NCBI GenBank assembly: GCA_043228905.1
Contig: JBHGNT010000010.1
Location: 7,564,001 to 7,628,000 of the forward strand
Direction of reading: 5' to 3'
DNA: 64,000 nucleotides
Source: Azolla caroliniana
Lineage: Eukaryota; Polypodiophyta
Below are positions 52,192 through 63,730 of the stretch, piece by piece (position 1 is the stretch's first letter; each line of letters opens with the position of its first letter). The position numbers and the translations under genes were made by a program. A model generated the notes under the pieces. The model was not told the DNA's origin. It worked only from the letters and a program-made list of their open reading frames with translations, and ran no database searches.

Positions 52192-52829
52192 CTATCTCCC
52201 CTTTGAGAATGACGAGTGGAAGTCGTCGTTAACAATGTAGGGCCCGGCTTGTTTGGATAACGACGATGGAAGTCTACGACAAGAGCTTGAGCATTAGAAA
52301 CATTATTGACGGGTTCCCAAGTGCGATCACTCGGAGGATAGCCTACCCAATCAACTAGATAATAGAGCTTATTTTGCACAATCTTAGAATCGAGAATAAC
52401 AACTACCTCATATTCAGGGCCATCAACAAGTTGCACAGAGGACGGAGGTGGTACAACACGATTAGGAATGGAAGACGTGTGACAAGGTTCCAAAAGAGAG
52501 CTATGAAAGACTTGGTGAAGCCGCATGTGTGCTGGAAGATTAAGACCAAAGGTGGCATCGTTAATATGTGCAGTGATGAGAAAAAGACCTAAGCGCTGAT
52601 AATCGAGCTTCTCGCATGGCCGAGTAGTCTTGATGTGACGACGAAGCAACCATACTTGGTCACCAACCTTAAAAGGAGACTTAAGACGATCCCGATTTGC
52701 ATTGGTCTTATGTTGTGCTTGAGCTGTTTGAATATGTGAAGATAATGCTAACTGGATTCAATGTAGCTGATGAAGATGATGCTCAACACTAGGGTTTTGT
52801 GCAACCTTGGGAAGACCCAAGATACACCA
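52192..52829 (-). pseudogene. gypsy G2 integrase end and chromodomain
   Basis: On the minus strand: QLVTKFGC-type relic text, then LRRHIKTTRPCEKLDYQRLG, FHSSLLEPCHTSS and the chromodomain EYEVVVILDSKIVQNKLYYL followed by DWVGYPPSDRTWEPVNNV (about 52290-52410). The frame 52649-52176 is open. It is separated from the rest of the integrase by copia F, whose TCAAG duplication marks the insertion point. Confidence 0.85.
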
Positions 52830-52834
52830 TCAAG

Positions 52835-53128
52835 TGTTGGGGACAAGGCCGTCAATGCGGAAGTGCAAGCAACATTCGTGATGAAGAAGAACTTGTGTAT
52901 GTGCGAGCCAGATAGACACAGAGGGAGAGAGAGGCACAAAATGAACATTATATTGCAATAGCAATCGTTACAAATGACAACCAACAACAACAACTAAAGG
53001 TTACAAAGTTACTTTATATAGTGACTATCCTAGGGCAACTGCCCTTTATGCTATTTACAGAAATAGCCCGAACTTGGGCTGTCCAAAGGGACAATGTGAA
53101 TACGGCCATTATACACTCGTATTCGACA
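52835..53128 (-). repeat. 3' LTR of copia F
   Basis: 294 bp, TGTTGGGGACAAGG ... TATTCGACA on the plus strand, with purine-rich CGAGGGAG just inside (53129-53137, minus). Confidence 0.95.
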
Positions 53129-53441
53129 CTCCCTCGTAATGGGTGTATACATGGGCTATCTTAAAGAATTACAGGTATATATACAAGGTTTATCGGATAG
53201 ATCGGTTTTGTCAGAGTCGGCAAGATTCGAAGACAGAAGACCGAACTAGTTGGGTCGAAAGAGCTGAAGCCGATCCTCAGAGAACTGATGTCGGTGGTCC
53301 GAAACCGTCCTGTGTTGTGTGTCCAATTTTAACTGGACCGATTTTTCGTTATGCCCATCTGGTGCCGAAGGGACCGGAAACGATCCGCCGAAAGACACTT
53401 GGTCATTCCATCTGCGACATTATTGGTTGTGGATATCTTCT

Positions 53442-55316
53442 CTAGACCAATTTTCCCTGAAATGATGCAGTCCCGAACGAAGTGATATCAAACGTCGATA
53501 TGCTTAGAGGCGTTGTGGTGAACTGGATTTTTTGACAAAGCAACAACACCCTGACTGTCGTTGTAGACAATTGGAGCTGAGTCGGAGTCGACCTCTCGAA
53601 ACGTGTGCGCCAGCCGACCGAGCCATATTTAGCTTCTTTTGCCGCGTCGGATGCAGCTACATATTCCGCTTCGGTCATTGAGGTGCACTCCTGAAGTTTC
53701 GACTTCCACGAGATTGCTCCATTGCCGAATTTGAAACAGTATCCAGTTGTTGATTTCCGACTGTCCATACAGCCGATGAAGTCGTAGTCGGTGTAACCGA
53801 CTACGCTTGAGGTTGAGTTCGGGCCGAAAAGAATGTCGTGGTCTTTTGTGCCAGCTAGATATCTGAACACATGCTTGACTGCGTTCCAGTGCGATCGGCC
53901 GGGGTTGTGCATGAATCTGCTACGGCGTGAGAAATATCAAGCCGTGTCGCGACCATCGCGTACATAAGGGAGCCGATTGCCGGTGCATACGGTACCGACT
54001 TCATATCTTCCCCGTCCGAACCGGATGTCAGGCAGTCTCGCTGAGACAGCCGAAGGTTAATGGGGAGCGGGGTCGAAGCAGACTTGGTCGAGTGCATGTT
54101 GAAGCGTTCCAAGACATGTTCAATGTAGTCGGGTTGAGACAAGAAAAGTTGTCGTTTATCACGATGCTGACTGATTTTCATACCAAGTATGTGTCTTGCC
54201 GGACCGAGGTCATTCATGGCAAACTTCAATTGCACTTTTCGAATGAGTTTGGTGAGCTCTCTGGCATGCCGGATGGAGAGGAGCATGTCGTCCATGTAGA
54301 TGATGAGGAAGACGGGAGACCTGTCTTGAGTTGTTTTGGTAAAGAGATAGTGGTCCTCATCGCTCTTTGAGAAACCGACCGATTGGATGAAGTCGTCGAA
54401 CTTCTTGTACCACTATTGGGGTGCCTGTTTGAGGCCGTAGAGACTCTTCCTGAGTCGGCAGCCTAGATGTTCCTGGCTGGATGCTACAAAGCCTTTCGGC
54501 TGCTCCATATAGATTTCCTCCTGTAGGTCACCGTGGAGGAATGTCGTTTTTACATTTAGCTGAATCAGCTCCAAGTTGTCGGCGTCCATGACACCGAGCA
54601 TGAAACGAAGGGTCGTCATTTTCACCACTGGTGAAAAGATTTCGTTGAAGTCGACGCCATATTCTTGTCGAAATCCCTTCGCAACTAATTTGGCCTTGTT
54701 ACTTTGGGGTGGTCGAGTCGGACGTCTCTTTTAGTCGATAGACCCACTTACACGGAAGAGCACGTCGATTCTTTGGCAATTCGACCAAGTCCAAAGTCTT
54801 GTTTCCCCGAATGGAGTGCATTTCCGACTCCATCGCCAGATTCCATGTGGCTGAATCGGCAGATGCCAATGCTTCTTCGTAAGACGTCGGTTCGCCGGCG
54901 TCGGTAAAGAAAATTCCGGCAGAGTACCTCTCCGGAGGTTGCGATAGTCTCTCGGATCTGCAAGGTATTACCGGACTAGTCACACCGGGTGTCAATGTCG
55001 GATGGTCGGGAGCTGAGCCATTCGGCTGTGCCGAATTGGTGGATTCAGTGCGAGAGTGGTCGGTTACCCGTGAAACCAAACTCGTGTTGTGGGCTGGGCC
55101 GTCATGAAGGGTTGGCACTTCGGTCTTCAATAGGCCTTTCAGCCGTTTTATGCATAGCCGACTCGTTGAACATGACATCCGAACTTCGGATGATTTGCCT
55201 GTGCTCGGGGCCCCAGAGTTGGTATCTGATCTCGCCGTCGGGTCCATATCCAAGAAAAACACATTTCCTTGACATGGGTTCGAGTTTCCGGCGGTCGTCT
55301 TTCGGTATGAGAGCAT
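53442..55316 (-). pseudogene. reverse transcriptase and RNase H of copia F
   Basis: Linker and RT start (55316-54699): PERYSAGIFFTDAGEPTSYE, then RALPCKWVYRLKETSD. After a frameshift: QLNVKTTFLHGDLQEEIYM (54628-54413) and the catalytic YMDDML (about 54290), FAMNDLGPARHILGMKI. After another shift: RNase H with YTDYDFIGCMDSRKSTTGYC, TEAEYVAASDAAKEA and text ending near 53442. The text between 53442 and the LTR is decayed RNase H end (MSQMEXPSVFRRI). Confidence 0.85.
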
Positions 55317-56103
55317 ACGCCTCGCAACCGAAGATCCTCAGTTTGTCATAATTCGGCTTACTGCCGGTCCATATTTCCTGATGTAGAGCCTCCGCCCAGA
55401 AGCCATCCGACAGTCCGGAGTGTCGGAGCATGGATACTACACGTTCTCGAATCGTCTTATTCATGCGTTCAGCAATTCCGTTCTACTCCGGACTATAGGG
55501 TGCCATATATTCACATCGAATGCCGCATTCCCGACAGAATTTGACAAATTCTTTAGACTTGAATTCTCCTCCATTGTCAGTTCGGAGACATTTCAGTTTC
55601 CGACCGGTCTGATTTTCGACCATTGCAAGCCATTCGGAGAAGATTGAGAACACACGATCTTTGGTTCTGATGGGGTAAGCCCACACCTTCCGAGTCGAGT
55701 CGTCAATAAAACTGACGAAGTACGAAGCACCGCCGAGAGACTGATGTGGCATCGGCGACAGACGTCCGAGTGGACTTGATTCTCTTGGTGCTGATGTCAG
55801 GTGTGATGTGGCTACCTGTTTGCCGTACTGGCAATGCTCACAGAATTGGTGATTCGAGAAGGAGAGTTTGGGGATGTAACCGGCTCTGGATAGGTGCATT
55901 ATGTCGGCCTTGCTAAGGTGTCCAAGTTGTCCGTGCCATAACAATGACACGGGGATATCAACCAAAAATAAGTCACCCTCTTTGAGTGTGACATATAAAG
56001 GATACAAGGAATGTACCTTTGGACCTCGAGCAAGCAGGAGGTTCCCTTTGTGGAGTGTCCACCCTCCTTATGAGAATCCGGCACGGATGCCAACTTCGTC
56101 AAG
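55102..56103 (-). pseudogene. integrase of copia F
   Basis: SLLWHGQLGHLSKADIMHLS and CEHCQYGKQ form the zinc-binding part. The first D would lie near RLSPMPHQSLGG (decayed), with FVSFIDDSTRKVWAYPIRTK following; the second D is in CLRTDNGGEFKSKEF. The E region is at EYMAPYSPE, where a stop follows. The next frame has MNKTIRERVVSMLRHSGL and KLRIFGCEAYALIPKDDRRK, FLGYGPDGEIRYQLWGPEHR. One in-frame stop splits it at about 55480. Confidence 0.85.
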
Positions 56104-57252
56104 TTATTCGACTGAGATCAAGGGTCTTGAGAGCTCAGGAACGTGTCGGATGTTGTGGAGTACGAGTTTAGAGCCTCCCGGAAGATTAAACTCTACGGTG
56201 CCGATTCCGATTATAGCATAGTGCTGCGAGTTTCCAACTCGAACTGAGTCGGAGTGCCGGTCTGAGTATTGCCGAAACTGAGATCGGTGAGGTGTCACAT
56301 CATACGATGCGCCCGAGTCCAGGAGCCATGTGCTTGATTCCTCAATCATAAGCAGAACTTCCGATTCGACTGGGTTCTCTATGGACAGTATATTCAGGTT
56401 GGTCGTCAAAATTTCTGCTGAACAGCCGACGTAGTTGACCTCCTCATGCCGGCTACTCTTCTGATCCGCTCTCTAAGCTTTGTCGGTTTTGGCTTTGAGT
56501 GCTCGACAGTCGGCTTTGATGTGTCCCGGTTTCTTGCAGTAGTTGCAGATTCGGTTGTCCTGGGACTTCCTCCTGCTTCGCTGATTGTTCGGTGGTCAGG
56601 AAGAACTTCTTCCCCGGTTGTTCGATCGGTCAGTCGAACCTTGTACTACGTAAGCTTCATCTGGCAAGTCTTTGGCGAAAGAATTTCTCGAAGCTGCTTC
56701 AGTCAAGATTGTGCTCGTGACTTCGGAGTACTTAAATGCAGCTGTTGAAGCATTGCGCACGGTTGTAACGAAAGTTTCCCATGAAGAGGGGAGACTACTC
56801 ATGAGTATCATGGCTCTGAGTTCATCCTCGATTGCCGTCCCCTAAGACGAGATTTGGGAGCTTATGCTTCCGTACTCATTGAGGTGTGCTTGAACCAAAT
56901 CAGATTCTTTCATCCACAAGTTGTAGAGGCGCTGGATTAGATACATCTTTGTTGTGGCAACCTTCTTTTCATAAGTTTCCGACAATGTTTTCCAAAGTTC
57001 AAACGTTGTCGTGCATGATTGCATTGTGAAGTACACTGACTCCGACAAGTGCATCCGAATCGTGGCGCGGACAATTCTGTCCAGCTTTAGCCACTCATTC
57101 GCCTTGTATGCTTCTGGAGGATTTTCATTCTCAATCGGGTCTATCTGACCCTTGACTATGAGATAGTCATGCATTTGTTCCTTCCAGAAGTTGAAGTTCG
57201 AACCGTCGAACCTCCTTAGACTCATCTCTGATGAGCCAGATGTTGATGCCAT
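56104..57252 (-). pseudogene. gag and protease of copia F
   Basis: Gag ATG at 57252: MSLRRFDGSNFNFWKEQMHD, RATIRMHLSESVYFT, YNLWMKESDLVQAHLNEYGS, then a TAG at 56842 and LRAMILMSSLPSSWETFVT. Zn-knuckle CNYCKKPGHIKADC (about 56510-56550). Protease: STWLLDSGASYDVTPHRSQF with DSGA intact, and HVPELSRPLISVE at the frame end (56104). All pieces are in one phase, so only substitutions to stop codons break it. Confidence 0.85.
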
Positions 57253-57818
57253 CTGCTTTGGTTTCGGTTAGTAAGACTTGGTTTGGAGTTGACTACGAAC
57301 CTTAGTAGGGTGCAGCCGGTCAGCTCACCCGATATAGTTCTAGTCGGTTTTGAACCCGAGTTGGTTTGGTTTCGGATACTTGTTGTTGAACTTGCTCAGA
57401 GTGACTCCGGTAACTTGAGGGACAGAACCGCATGGTCTTCCTGAATGTTGCCGAGTCGGAGTGAGCCCGGTTAGCTTCCGATTGTATGCCCAATACCGAT
57501 TACACGAAACCGATTGTTTGGGCCGATTCTGCTTCGGATGACTGCAGCGATGAGAGGGACGGATCTAACTGATCCTCCCAAATGTCGATCAGCTGAGTGA
57601 AGCACGAAGTGGTTGGTTGTTGCTCAAGGAGCTCCCCTCAGGTAGTTACAATCGCAGGAACAGAGTACAACTGACTGGCTTACTCCAATTTGTGATTTAA
57701 CACAGTGAGGTGCGAGCTTTTTGTTTTCCTTCTCCCTTCTCTGTTCTTCAAAGAAAACGAAAAACAGAATGTTGTGCGATGATGGCTGACAACGGGTTGA
57801 CTGTTGAAGAACCTCCAA

Positions 57819-57831
57819 CGCTCTGATACCA
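57819..57831 (-). promoter_or_regulatory. Primer-binding site of copia F
   Basis: Plus-strand CGCTCTGATACCA, i.e. TGGTATCAGAGCG on the element strand, 2 bp from the 5' LTR. Confidence 0.9.
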
Positions 57832-57833
57832 AA

Positions 57834-58127
57834 TGTTGGGGACAAGGCCGTCAGTGCGGAAATGCAAGCAGCATTCGTGATGAAGAAGAACCTGTGTATG
57901 CGTGAGCAAGATAGACACAGAGGGAGAGAGAGGCACAAAATGAACGTTATATTGCAATAACAATCGTTACAAATGACAACCAACAACAACAACTAAAGGT
58001 TACAAAGTCACTTTATATAGTGACTATCCTAGGGCAACTGCCCTTTATGCTATTAACAGAAATAGCCCGAACTTGGGTTGTCCAAAGGGATAGTGTGAAT
58101 ACAGCCATTATACACTCATATTCGACA
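57834..58127 (-). repeat. 5' LTR of copia F
   Basis: 294 bp, partner of 52835-53128, with outer TCAAG duplication at 58128-58132. Confidence 0.95.
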
Positions 58128-58132
58128 TCAAG

Positions 58133-58873
58133 GATGGTTGCCGGTGTAGGAAAAGAAAGGTGTAACCTTGGTAGAAGAGTGTACTGTGTTGTTTTATACA
58201 AACTCAGCAAGATGTAAAATAATACTCCAATAATCTTGTTGATAACTGATGAAGCATCGAAGATACTACTTGAGTGTTTGATTCATGCGCTTAGTTTGTC
58301 CGTCGGTTTGTGGATGATAAGCCGAAGAGAGTTTGTAGGAGATTTTGAGGCTTGCCCATAGGTGCTTCCAAAAGTGGGAGATAAATTGAGAGATAAATTG
58401 AGGTAATTATATGGTTTGGAAGACCATGATGGAGAAACACTTCACGCATAACGATATCTGCGGTTTCCTGACTACTGGTGCTCTTTACACATGGTAAAAA
58501 ATGTGCCATCTTTTGTAAATCGATCCACTACTGTTAAAATAGTATCAAATACTTTTGAAGGTGGCAGATCCGTAACGAAATCCATAGAAATAGATTGTCA
58601 TGGCTTGGTTGGAGGCGGTAATGGTTGTAACAAGCCATAAGGATGATGCTTGGGTATTTTGGCTCGACAACAGGTGTCACATGTACGAACATAATCTTCA
58701 ACAAACTTTTGCAAATGAGGCCACCAAAACGAGCGTTTCACCAACTCCATGGTCTTGGCAATACCAAAATGTCCAGCCATAGCGGTATCATGATAATGCT
58801 CTAATACTTGAAGGCGGGGTGATCCATCAAGGACGTAAAGGAGATTCTTGTAAAATAGTAAGCCATTTGCCAC
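58133..58873 (-). pseudogene. gypsy G2 integrase
   Basis: Zinc finger H-H-C-C: LEHYHDTAMAGHFGIAKTME ... WWPHLQKFVEDYVRTCDTCC (58870-58650). Core: MAHFLPCVKSTSSQETADIV then [13 protein letters not shown] (58509-58400). A local duplication of the codons around QFIS makes SIYLSIYL at about 58385, then LSSTNRRTN in a shifted frame. It runs into copia F at 58132. Confidence 0.85.
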
Positions 58874-60200
58874 TTGAATTCCTCATAATGTTGAGATGAA
58901 CCTTGCAATGTGGAGCAAGATGCATGGCTTGGACTAATGTGGGCCGAGACATCCCTAGCAAAATCATTAGAGTGAAGTTTTTGCCGAATAGTATCAACAA
59001 GGCATGAATCAAGTGGCGTGGCATAAACTGTTGTTGCTTGTAGCTTTGATGGTCCTAGGAGAATTTGCTTTTGGTTGTCAAAGGACGGATCTCCAGGTCG
59101 AGGTGCGAGAAATGAATGTCGAGATAGAGCATTTGCCTTCCCTTGTTGCTTCCCGGGGTGGAAAACGATCTTGAAATCAAAATGAGTTAGAAAATACGTA
59201 AGATTTTTGTGATCACTATAAATGATGATTTGATGAGGCGAACCTTCCAAGAAATGTCGCCATTGCTCGAAAGAGTCAACCACAGCTAGTAACTCCTTGT
59301 TATGCACCTCATAGTTTATGTTCGCAATAGTGAATTTTCTCGAGTGAAATGTGACTGGATGGGACTGCCCATCCTTGCCTGGTTGGGATAGGATACTCCC
59401 CAATGCAAAGTTTGACGCATTCGCTTCAATGCTAAATGGCTTTTCGGGATCAATATGTGCTAATATAGGAGCTGATGTGAATGCCTCTTTGAGCTAAGTA
59501 AAGGCTATGTCCGCTTCAATCGTCCAAACAAATGCTTGATTCTTCTTGGTGAGTTGGGTGAGAGGTTACACGATCGTTGAATAATTCCATATGAATTTGT
59601 GATAGAAGTTGGCAAATCAGAGAAAACATTGGATGACTCGAACAGAACGTGGGGGTTGCCATTCTTATATTGTTTTGACTTTTGTTGGATCCATGAAGAT
59701 ACCCTTAGATGATATAGTATAACCCAAGAATTCGACTTGATCATTGTCAAAACTGCACTTCTCAAGTTTGGCATACAGACCATACTTTCTTAAGCGTTCA
59801 AGTACTTTTTGGACATGTATACCATGCTCCTCCTGTGTTTTAGAGTAAATCAACAGATTATCTAAATAGATTATGAGAAAGATATCCAGAAAATCCCGGA
59901 AAATGTCATTTTCCATATGTTGGAAAACTGCGAGGGCATTTGTAAGCCCGAAAGGCATGACTGTATACTCAAAATGACCATACCGAGTGCGTAATGCCGT
60001 TTCCCACTCATCTCCTAGTCGAATGCGAACAAGATTGTATGCACCCCTTAAATCAATCTTTGTAAAATGCTTTGCCCCACCAATGCGCTCTAAAAGACTG
60101 GAGATTAAAGGAAGAGCATACCTATTTGTTATGGTGACTTTATTTCATCCTCAATAGTCCACGACCAAACGAAGCGACCCGTCGTTTTTCTTCACAAAAA
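58801..60200 (-). pseudogene. gypsy G2 reverse transcriptase and RNase H
   Basis: RT: LRLVVDY (60160-60140), [40 protein letters not shown] (60000-59940). The catalytic box reads YLDN (IIYLDNLLIYSK, about 59870) where YLDD is expected. KCSFDNDQVEFLGYTISSKG follows. RNase H (59403-58801): SILSQPGKDGQSHPVTFHSR, IANINYEVHNKELLAVVDSF and IIYSDHKNLTYFLTHFDF. Stops and small shifts lie between the pieces. Confidence 0.85.
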
Positions 60201-61380
60201 ATATAGGAGCACTGGCTGGAGACTTTGAATGTCGAATAAACCCATGTGAAAGATTCTCCTCGATGTATTCTCGAAGACCACAAGCTCAGTTGGTGATAGA
60301 TTGTAGATCGGACCCCACGGTGGCTCTTTTCCTGGTTGGAGGGCAATGGGACAATCGTACGACAGATGCTTTGGAAGTACACTAGCTTTGACTTTGTCGA
60401 AAACATCAGCATATTCTTGATATTTTTTGAGAATTTGGATGGCCGAGTTGCCTTGAGTGGCATTAGAAGGTGTCCCTGATATTGCAAATAAGAAAAGTTT
60501 CTCCTTTCCTCCCACTTGGGACAATTTTTGCAATGTGATGGTTGAGATTTGGTGAAAAGGAGATGGTGCACTAGTAGAACTATATTCTTTAAAGGAAGTG
60601 TTGGGTTTGATCCTTAGCAATGGTGTTTTCTGCAGAAGGGCATCAAATTTCTCGCCTCCTCAAATCAATTCTTGGGTAATGTAGCTCAAACCATGGCAAA
60701 CCAAGGACAATTGGATGATCGGGGCTACGAATTATGTTAAAGGAAACTACACATCCAAAATCACCTAAGAGTATGGGACGTCCATGAATCTTTCCAGAAG
60801 TTATGGGACGTCCATGAATCACTACTACAGAAACTGGGCAAGGAAGTGTACGCAAGGATATTTGATGTTTTTGGGCAAAATCTCTATCCATGAAACAAGA
60901 ATTTGCTCTGGTATCTAAGAGGGCTTGGACGTGAAGTTGGCAACTCGGTGTCCTAACTTTTACTTGGGCTGAGAAGACTCTACTAACATGCTTGGATGAA
61001 ATGGAACCTACACTAGGTTGTACAGATCTAGGGTTGTCCAACCAAATGACTCCTATTTTGGCCGGACTTATTCGTTTGACTCCTCTTCTAATTGGCTTAG
61101 GAATTCAAACTTATAGGACAAGGGCGGATTATTTTCATAATATTAGAATCACTAAGTGCTTCTAAAATGTTGGACTCATTTTTATTGTCCTAGTGAATTT
61201 GATTTACCTGACGTCTTAGCCTATGGGAGCAATGAATGGCTATATATGTCATGGACCTCAGCAATATAAGCACAGACAGTTTGCTCGGCGTCGTTGCTTT
61301 TCTTCATCCGAAAATGGTCCTCGTCGTTGGGTCATATCGATCTCCATGGGTGGCAGCCTATCCATTGGGGTTGAACTACG
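60192..61380 (-). pseudogene. gypsy G2 gag relic, protease and linker
   Basis: 61200-61380 on the minus strand reads STPMDRLPPMEIDMTQRRG, DEEKQRRRANCLCLYC, a decayed gag Zn-knuckle. 61041-60643 holds the protease: LHVQALLDTRANSCFMDRDF, where the active site DTGA has become DTRA, and FNIIRSPDHPIVLGLPWFEL. 60620-60192 is the linker to RT with YQEYADVFDKVKASVLPKHL and [17 protein letters not shown]. The gag start and 5' LTR are absent; LTR E begins at about 61381. Confidence 0.75.
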
Positions 61381-61497
61381 TGTTTGCTCGACTAATAGCT
61401 TAGTATCACACCGTATTGCTTGACTAATAGCTTAGTACCTAATTATGTGATTAGTTGATAAGTGGAAGATTATGTGATATGTGTGTGTATGTGTGTG

Positions 61498-61557
<60 letters not shown>

Positions 61558-61881
61558 CACTTATGAACAACACAAGATGGGGGATGAGTAAGTATATTAA
61601 ATTAGCATTATCATCATCATCATCAAATATAAAAATACCCACAATGAGGTATATATACATCTCATGTGCAAAGGTGCACATGTGTGAGTAGAATATAGGT
61701 ACTAATGTGTAAGTCCTATATTAAATGTACTTAGGAGTGGAGGATCTAGAATATCCCACTTAAGTACAAGGTCCTATTTAAGGCATTATAGTCAACACTT
61801 CTAACTAGATTCTATCTAGGTAACTACGAAGTTACATGGCTGATTGACTAACTAAACTGAGTTGAGCTTGATCTCTCAACG
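61381..61881 (-). repeat. LTR of copia E (3' LTR)
   Basis: About 501 bp. On the minus strand it starts CGTTGAGAGATC (TG changed to CG), next to the polypurine tract GAGGGGGCG, and ends GAGCAAACA. The start resembles the copia B LTR (TGTTGAGAATC). It contains a long (GA)n tract (61500-61555) and an ATC repeat. The inner boundary is certain, the outer one less so. Confidence 0.6.
61500..61555. repeat. (GA)n microsatellite
   Basis: About 27 uninterrupted GA repeats inside LTR E. Confidence 0.95.
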
Positions 61882-63578
61882 CGCCCCCTCAAGCTCAAGT
61901 GTGAGGCGTCCGACATCCGGTGTTATTTTCGGTGTTGTCCAGCTTCCGATGTCGGCTTCTGTGCGGCTTCCGTCCGGCCTTCGACTTTCCTCGCCGCGGC
62001 AATCTCGGTTCCTCCCCCTCAAGCCGGTGACGAAGGCTTGTAGTGTGTGGGCAAAGGTCGACTACTTCCACCAATTGTGGGTTACGAGCCCCTTCGGTGG
62101 AGCTCTTGGGCTCTTGTTCAGCCACTACCTTCATCGTGAAGGCGTAATGATGGGCCATGTACTCGTTCTAGCCGTGCCGAGTGAAGGGGTTCTTAGTTCT
62201 AGATGAGCATCGAAGTTTTTCGCTCGCCGATGTGAGTGCCTTCTTTACTCCGGGTGTCCGCATGATGGGTACACCGAACTCACTGTCTAGTGAGGGAGCC
62301 GATCCATCTGAATCATTGTTGTCAGGGTGGTCGAATTCGTATTCGGGCATCTTACCTTTGTCTTTGTCCAAGTTCGTACTTGGCTGTGACGTGCTTGGGT
62401 CGCGTGGGGGCTCTTGTGGCCCACTAGGCCTTGCCATAATCGGACTTTCTTTGAACATGTGTTCGAAGTGATCTCCATCTTCTACCTCTTGTTCGGTGGA
62501 TTCCGGGTCGAGCGGAGTCGGAGTCGAAGTTGTCTCTGGTGCATACTAGGATGCGGACTTGTCGAAGACTACCTCTCGACTTACCCGAACCGCTCGGCTA
62601 GAAGGGTTGTAGCACTTGTATGCCTTCTTCTTGGACGAGTATCCTATGAGGATACATTCCTCCGACTTCGCGTCGGGCTTCTGTCGGCTTTCGTTCGGGA
62701 TGCGTACATTCGCAATGCTTCTCAACACCTTGAGGTGTGACAGGATCGGCTTCCTTCCGACGAGGAGCTCGTAGGGAGCTAGCTCAAGGGCTCCATTGGT
62801 GGTGCACCGATTCATGAGATAGACGGCCATGGATGCCACTTCGACCCAATAGAAATTCGGCATGTGCTTCTCATGCAACATGGCGCGTGCTACCTCGAGT
62901 ATTTGCTGATTTTTCCTTTCGGTGACTCCATTTTGTTGGGGTTTGTGTCAGCATGAGAATTCTCAACAAATGCCTTCACTTTGGAGGTAGGAGGTGAATT
63001 CGTCGGAAAAGTACTCCTTGCCTTCATCCGATCGTAGGCATCGAATGTGTCGACCGGTTTCTTTCTCGATTTGCCCCTTGAGCTTTTGGAAGTGGGAGAA
63101 CACTTCACTCTTCTTTTTCATCGTGAAGATCCATGTGTAGCGCGAGTAGTCGTCGATGAAGGTGATGTAGAATCGGCATCCATCGATCGTCGGCGTTTGA
63201 GCCGGTCCCCATACATCCGAGTGTATGATGTCGAGGAGGCCTTTGTTTGCGGAGCTCTCCTTCGAGAATGGGATTCGATGTTGTTTGTCGAGTTGATACG
63301 CATCGCATACTCGGTCACCTCGTTTCGACTCGAATGTCGGAAGTCCAATGACGACTCCCTTTGTTTGCATAGCTCGAAGCCGTTGGAGGTTTATGTGGCC
63401 GATTCTCTTGTGCCACAACTCGATGCTTGTCTCGGTTTTGAGACTTTTAGCGTACATTGCCGATTTCACCTCGTTCGAATCGAGGATGAACATTCGGCCG
63501 TCTCTCTGCCCCTTCGCTCTAAGTTGTCCATCTTTCTCGATGAAACAACCTTCGTTGTTGAAGCGAACTTGCATGCCT
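61882..63578 (-). pseudogene. copia E: integrase and linker with RT-RNase H deleted
   Basis: Minus-strand order: VRFNNEGCFIEKDGQLRAKG (63578), zinc-binding LWHKRIGHINLQRL and CDAYQLDKQHR, first D in IIHSDVWG, FIDDYSRYTWIF, second D region LRSDEGKEYFSDEF, then C-terminal YWVEVASMAVYLMNRCTTNG, CILIGYSSKKKAYKCYN (62881-62546). The linker (62458-62168) and the first RT residues (MAHHYAFTMKVVAEQE, about 62158) follow, and then the text jumps to a short tail and the polypurine tract. About 1.5 kb of RT and RNase H are missing. The closest relative is copia B. The upstream end is cut at about 63578. Confidence 0.8.
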
Positions 63579-63599
63579 TTGTCATGTGTATACAAAACC

Positions 63600-63662
63600 C
63601 AATAAACTTTATAGTGATTCGAACCCATGACCTCCTCAAAGAAGGCATACAACCCCATTCAT
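63600..63662 (-). ncRNA. tRNA-derived relic (possible SINE head)
   Basis: On the minus strand TATCCTAATGAATGG is followed, at tRNA spacing, by a B-box-like GGTTCGAATCAC. Stems do not pair well, so not a working tRNA. It lies exactly between the broken copia E end and a gypsy fragment. Confidence 0.35.
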
Positions 63663-63730
63663 TAGGATACATAATATTGTATGTATTAAATAATAAATTC
63701 TATTATATCAATAGGAAATTTTATTTTGGC

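Larger units (their letters stand above)
52835..58127 (-). mobile_element. Ty1/copia element F inserted in gypsy G2
   Basis: 5,293 bp with two 294-bp LTRs (52835-53128 and 57834-58127, about 16 differences by my count, mostly transitions) and a perfect TCAAG duplication (52830-52834 and 58128-58132). Primer site next to the 5' LTR. Gag to integrase is one frame with stops; RT-RNase H lies in two other frames. It splits the G2 integrase. Confidence 0.95.
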
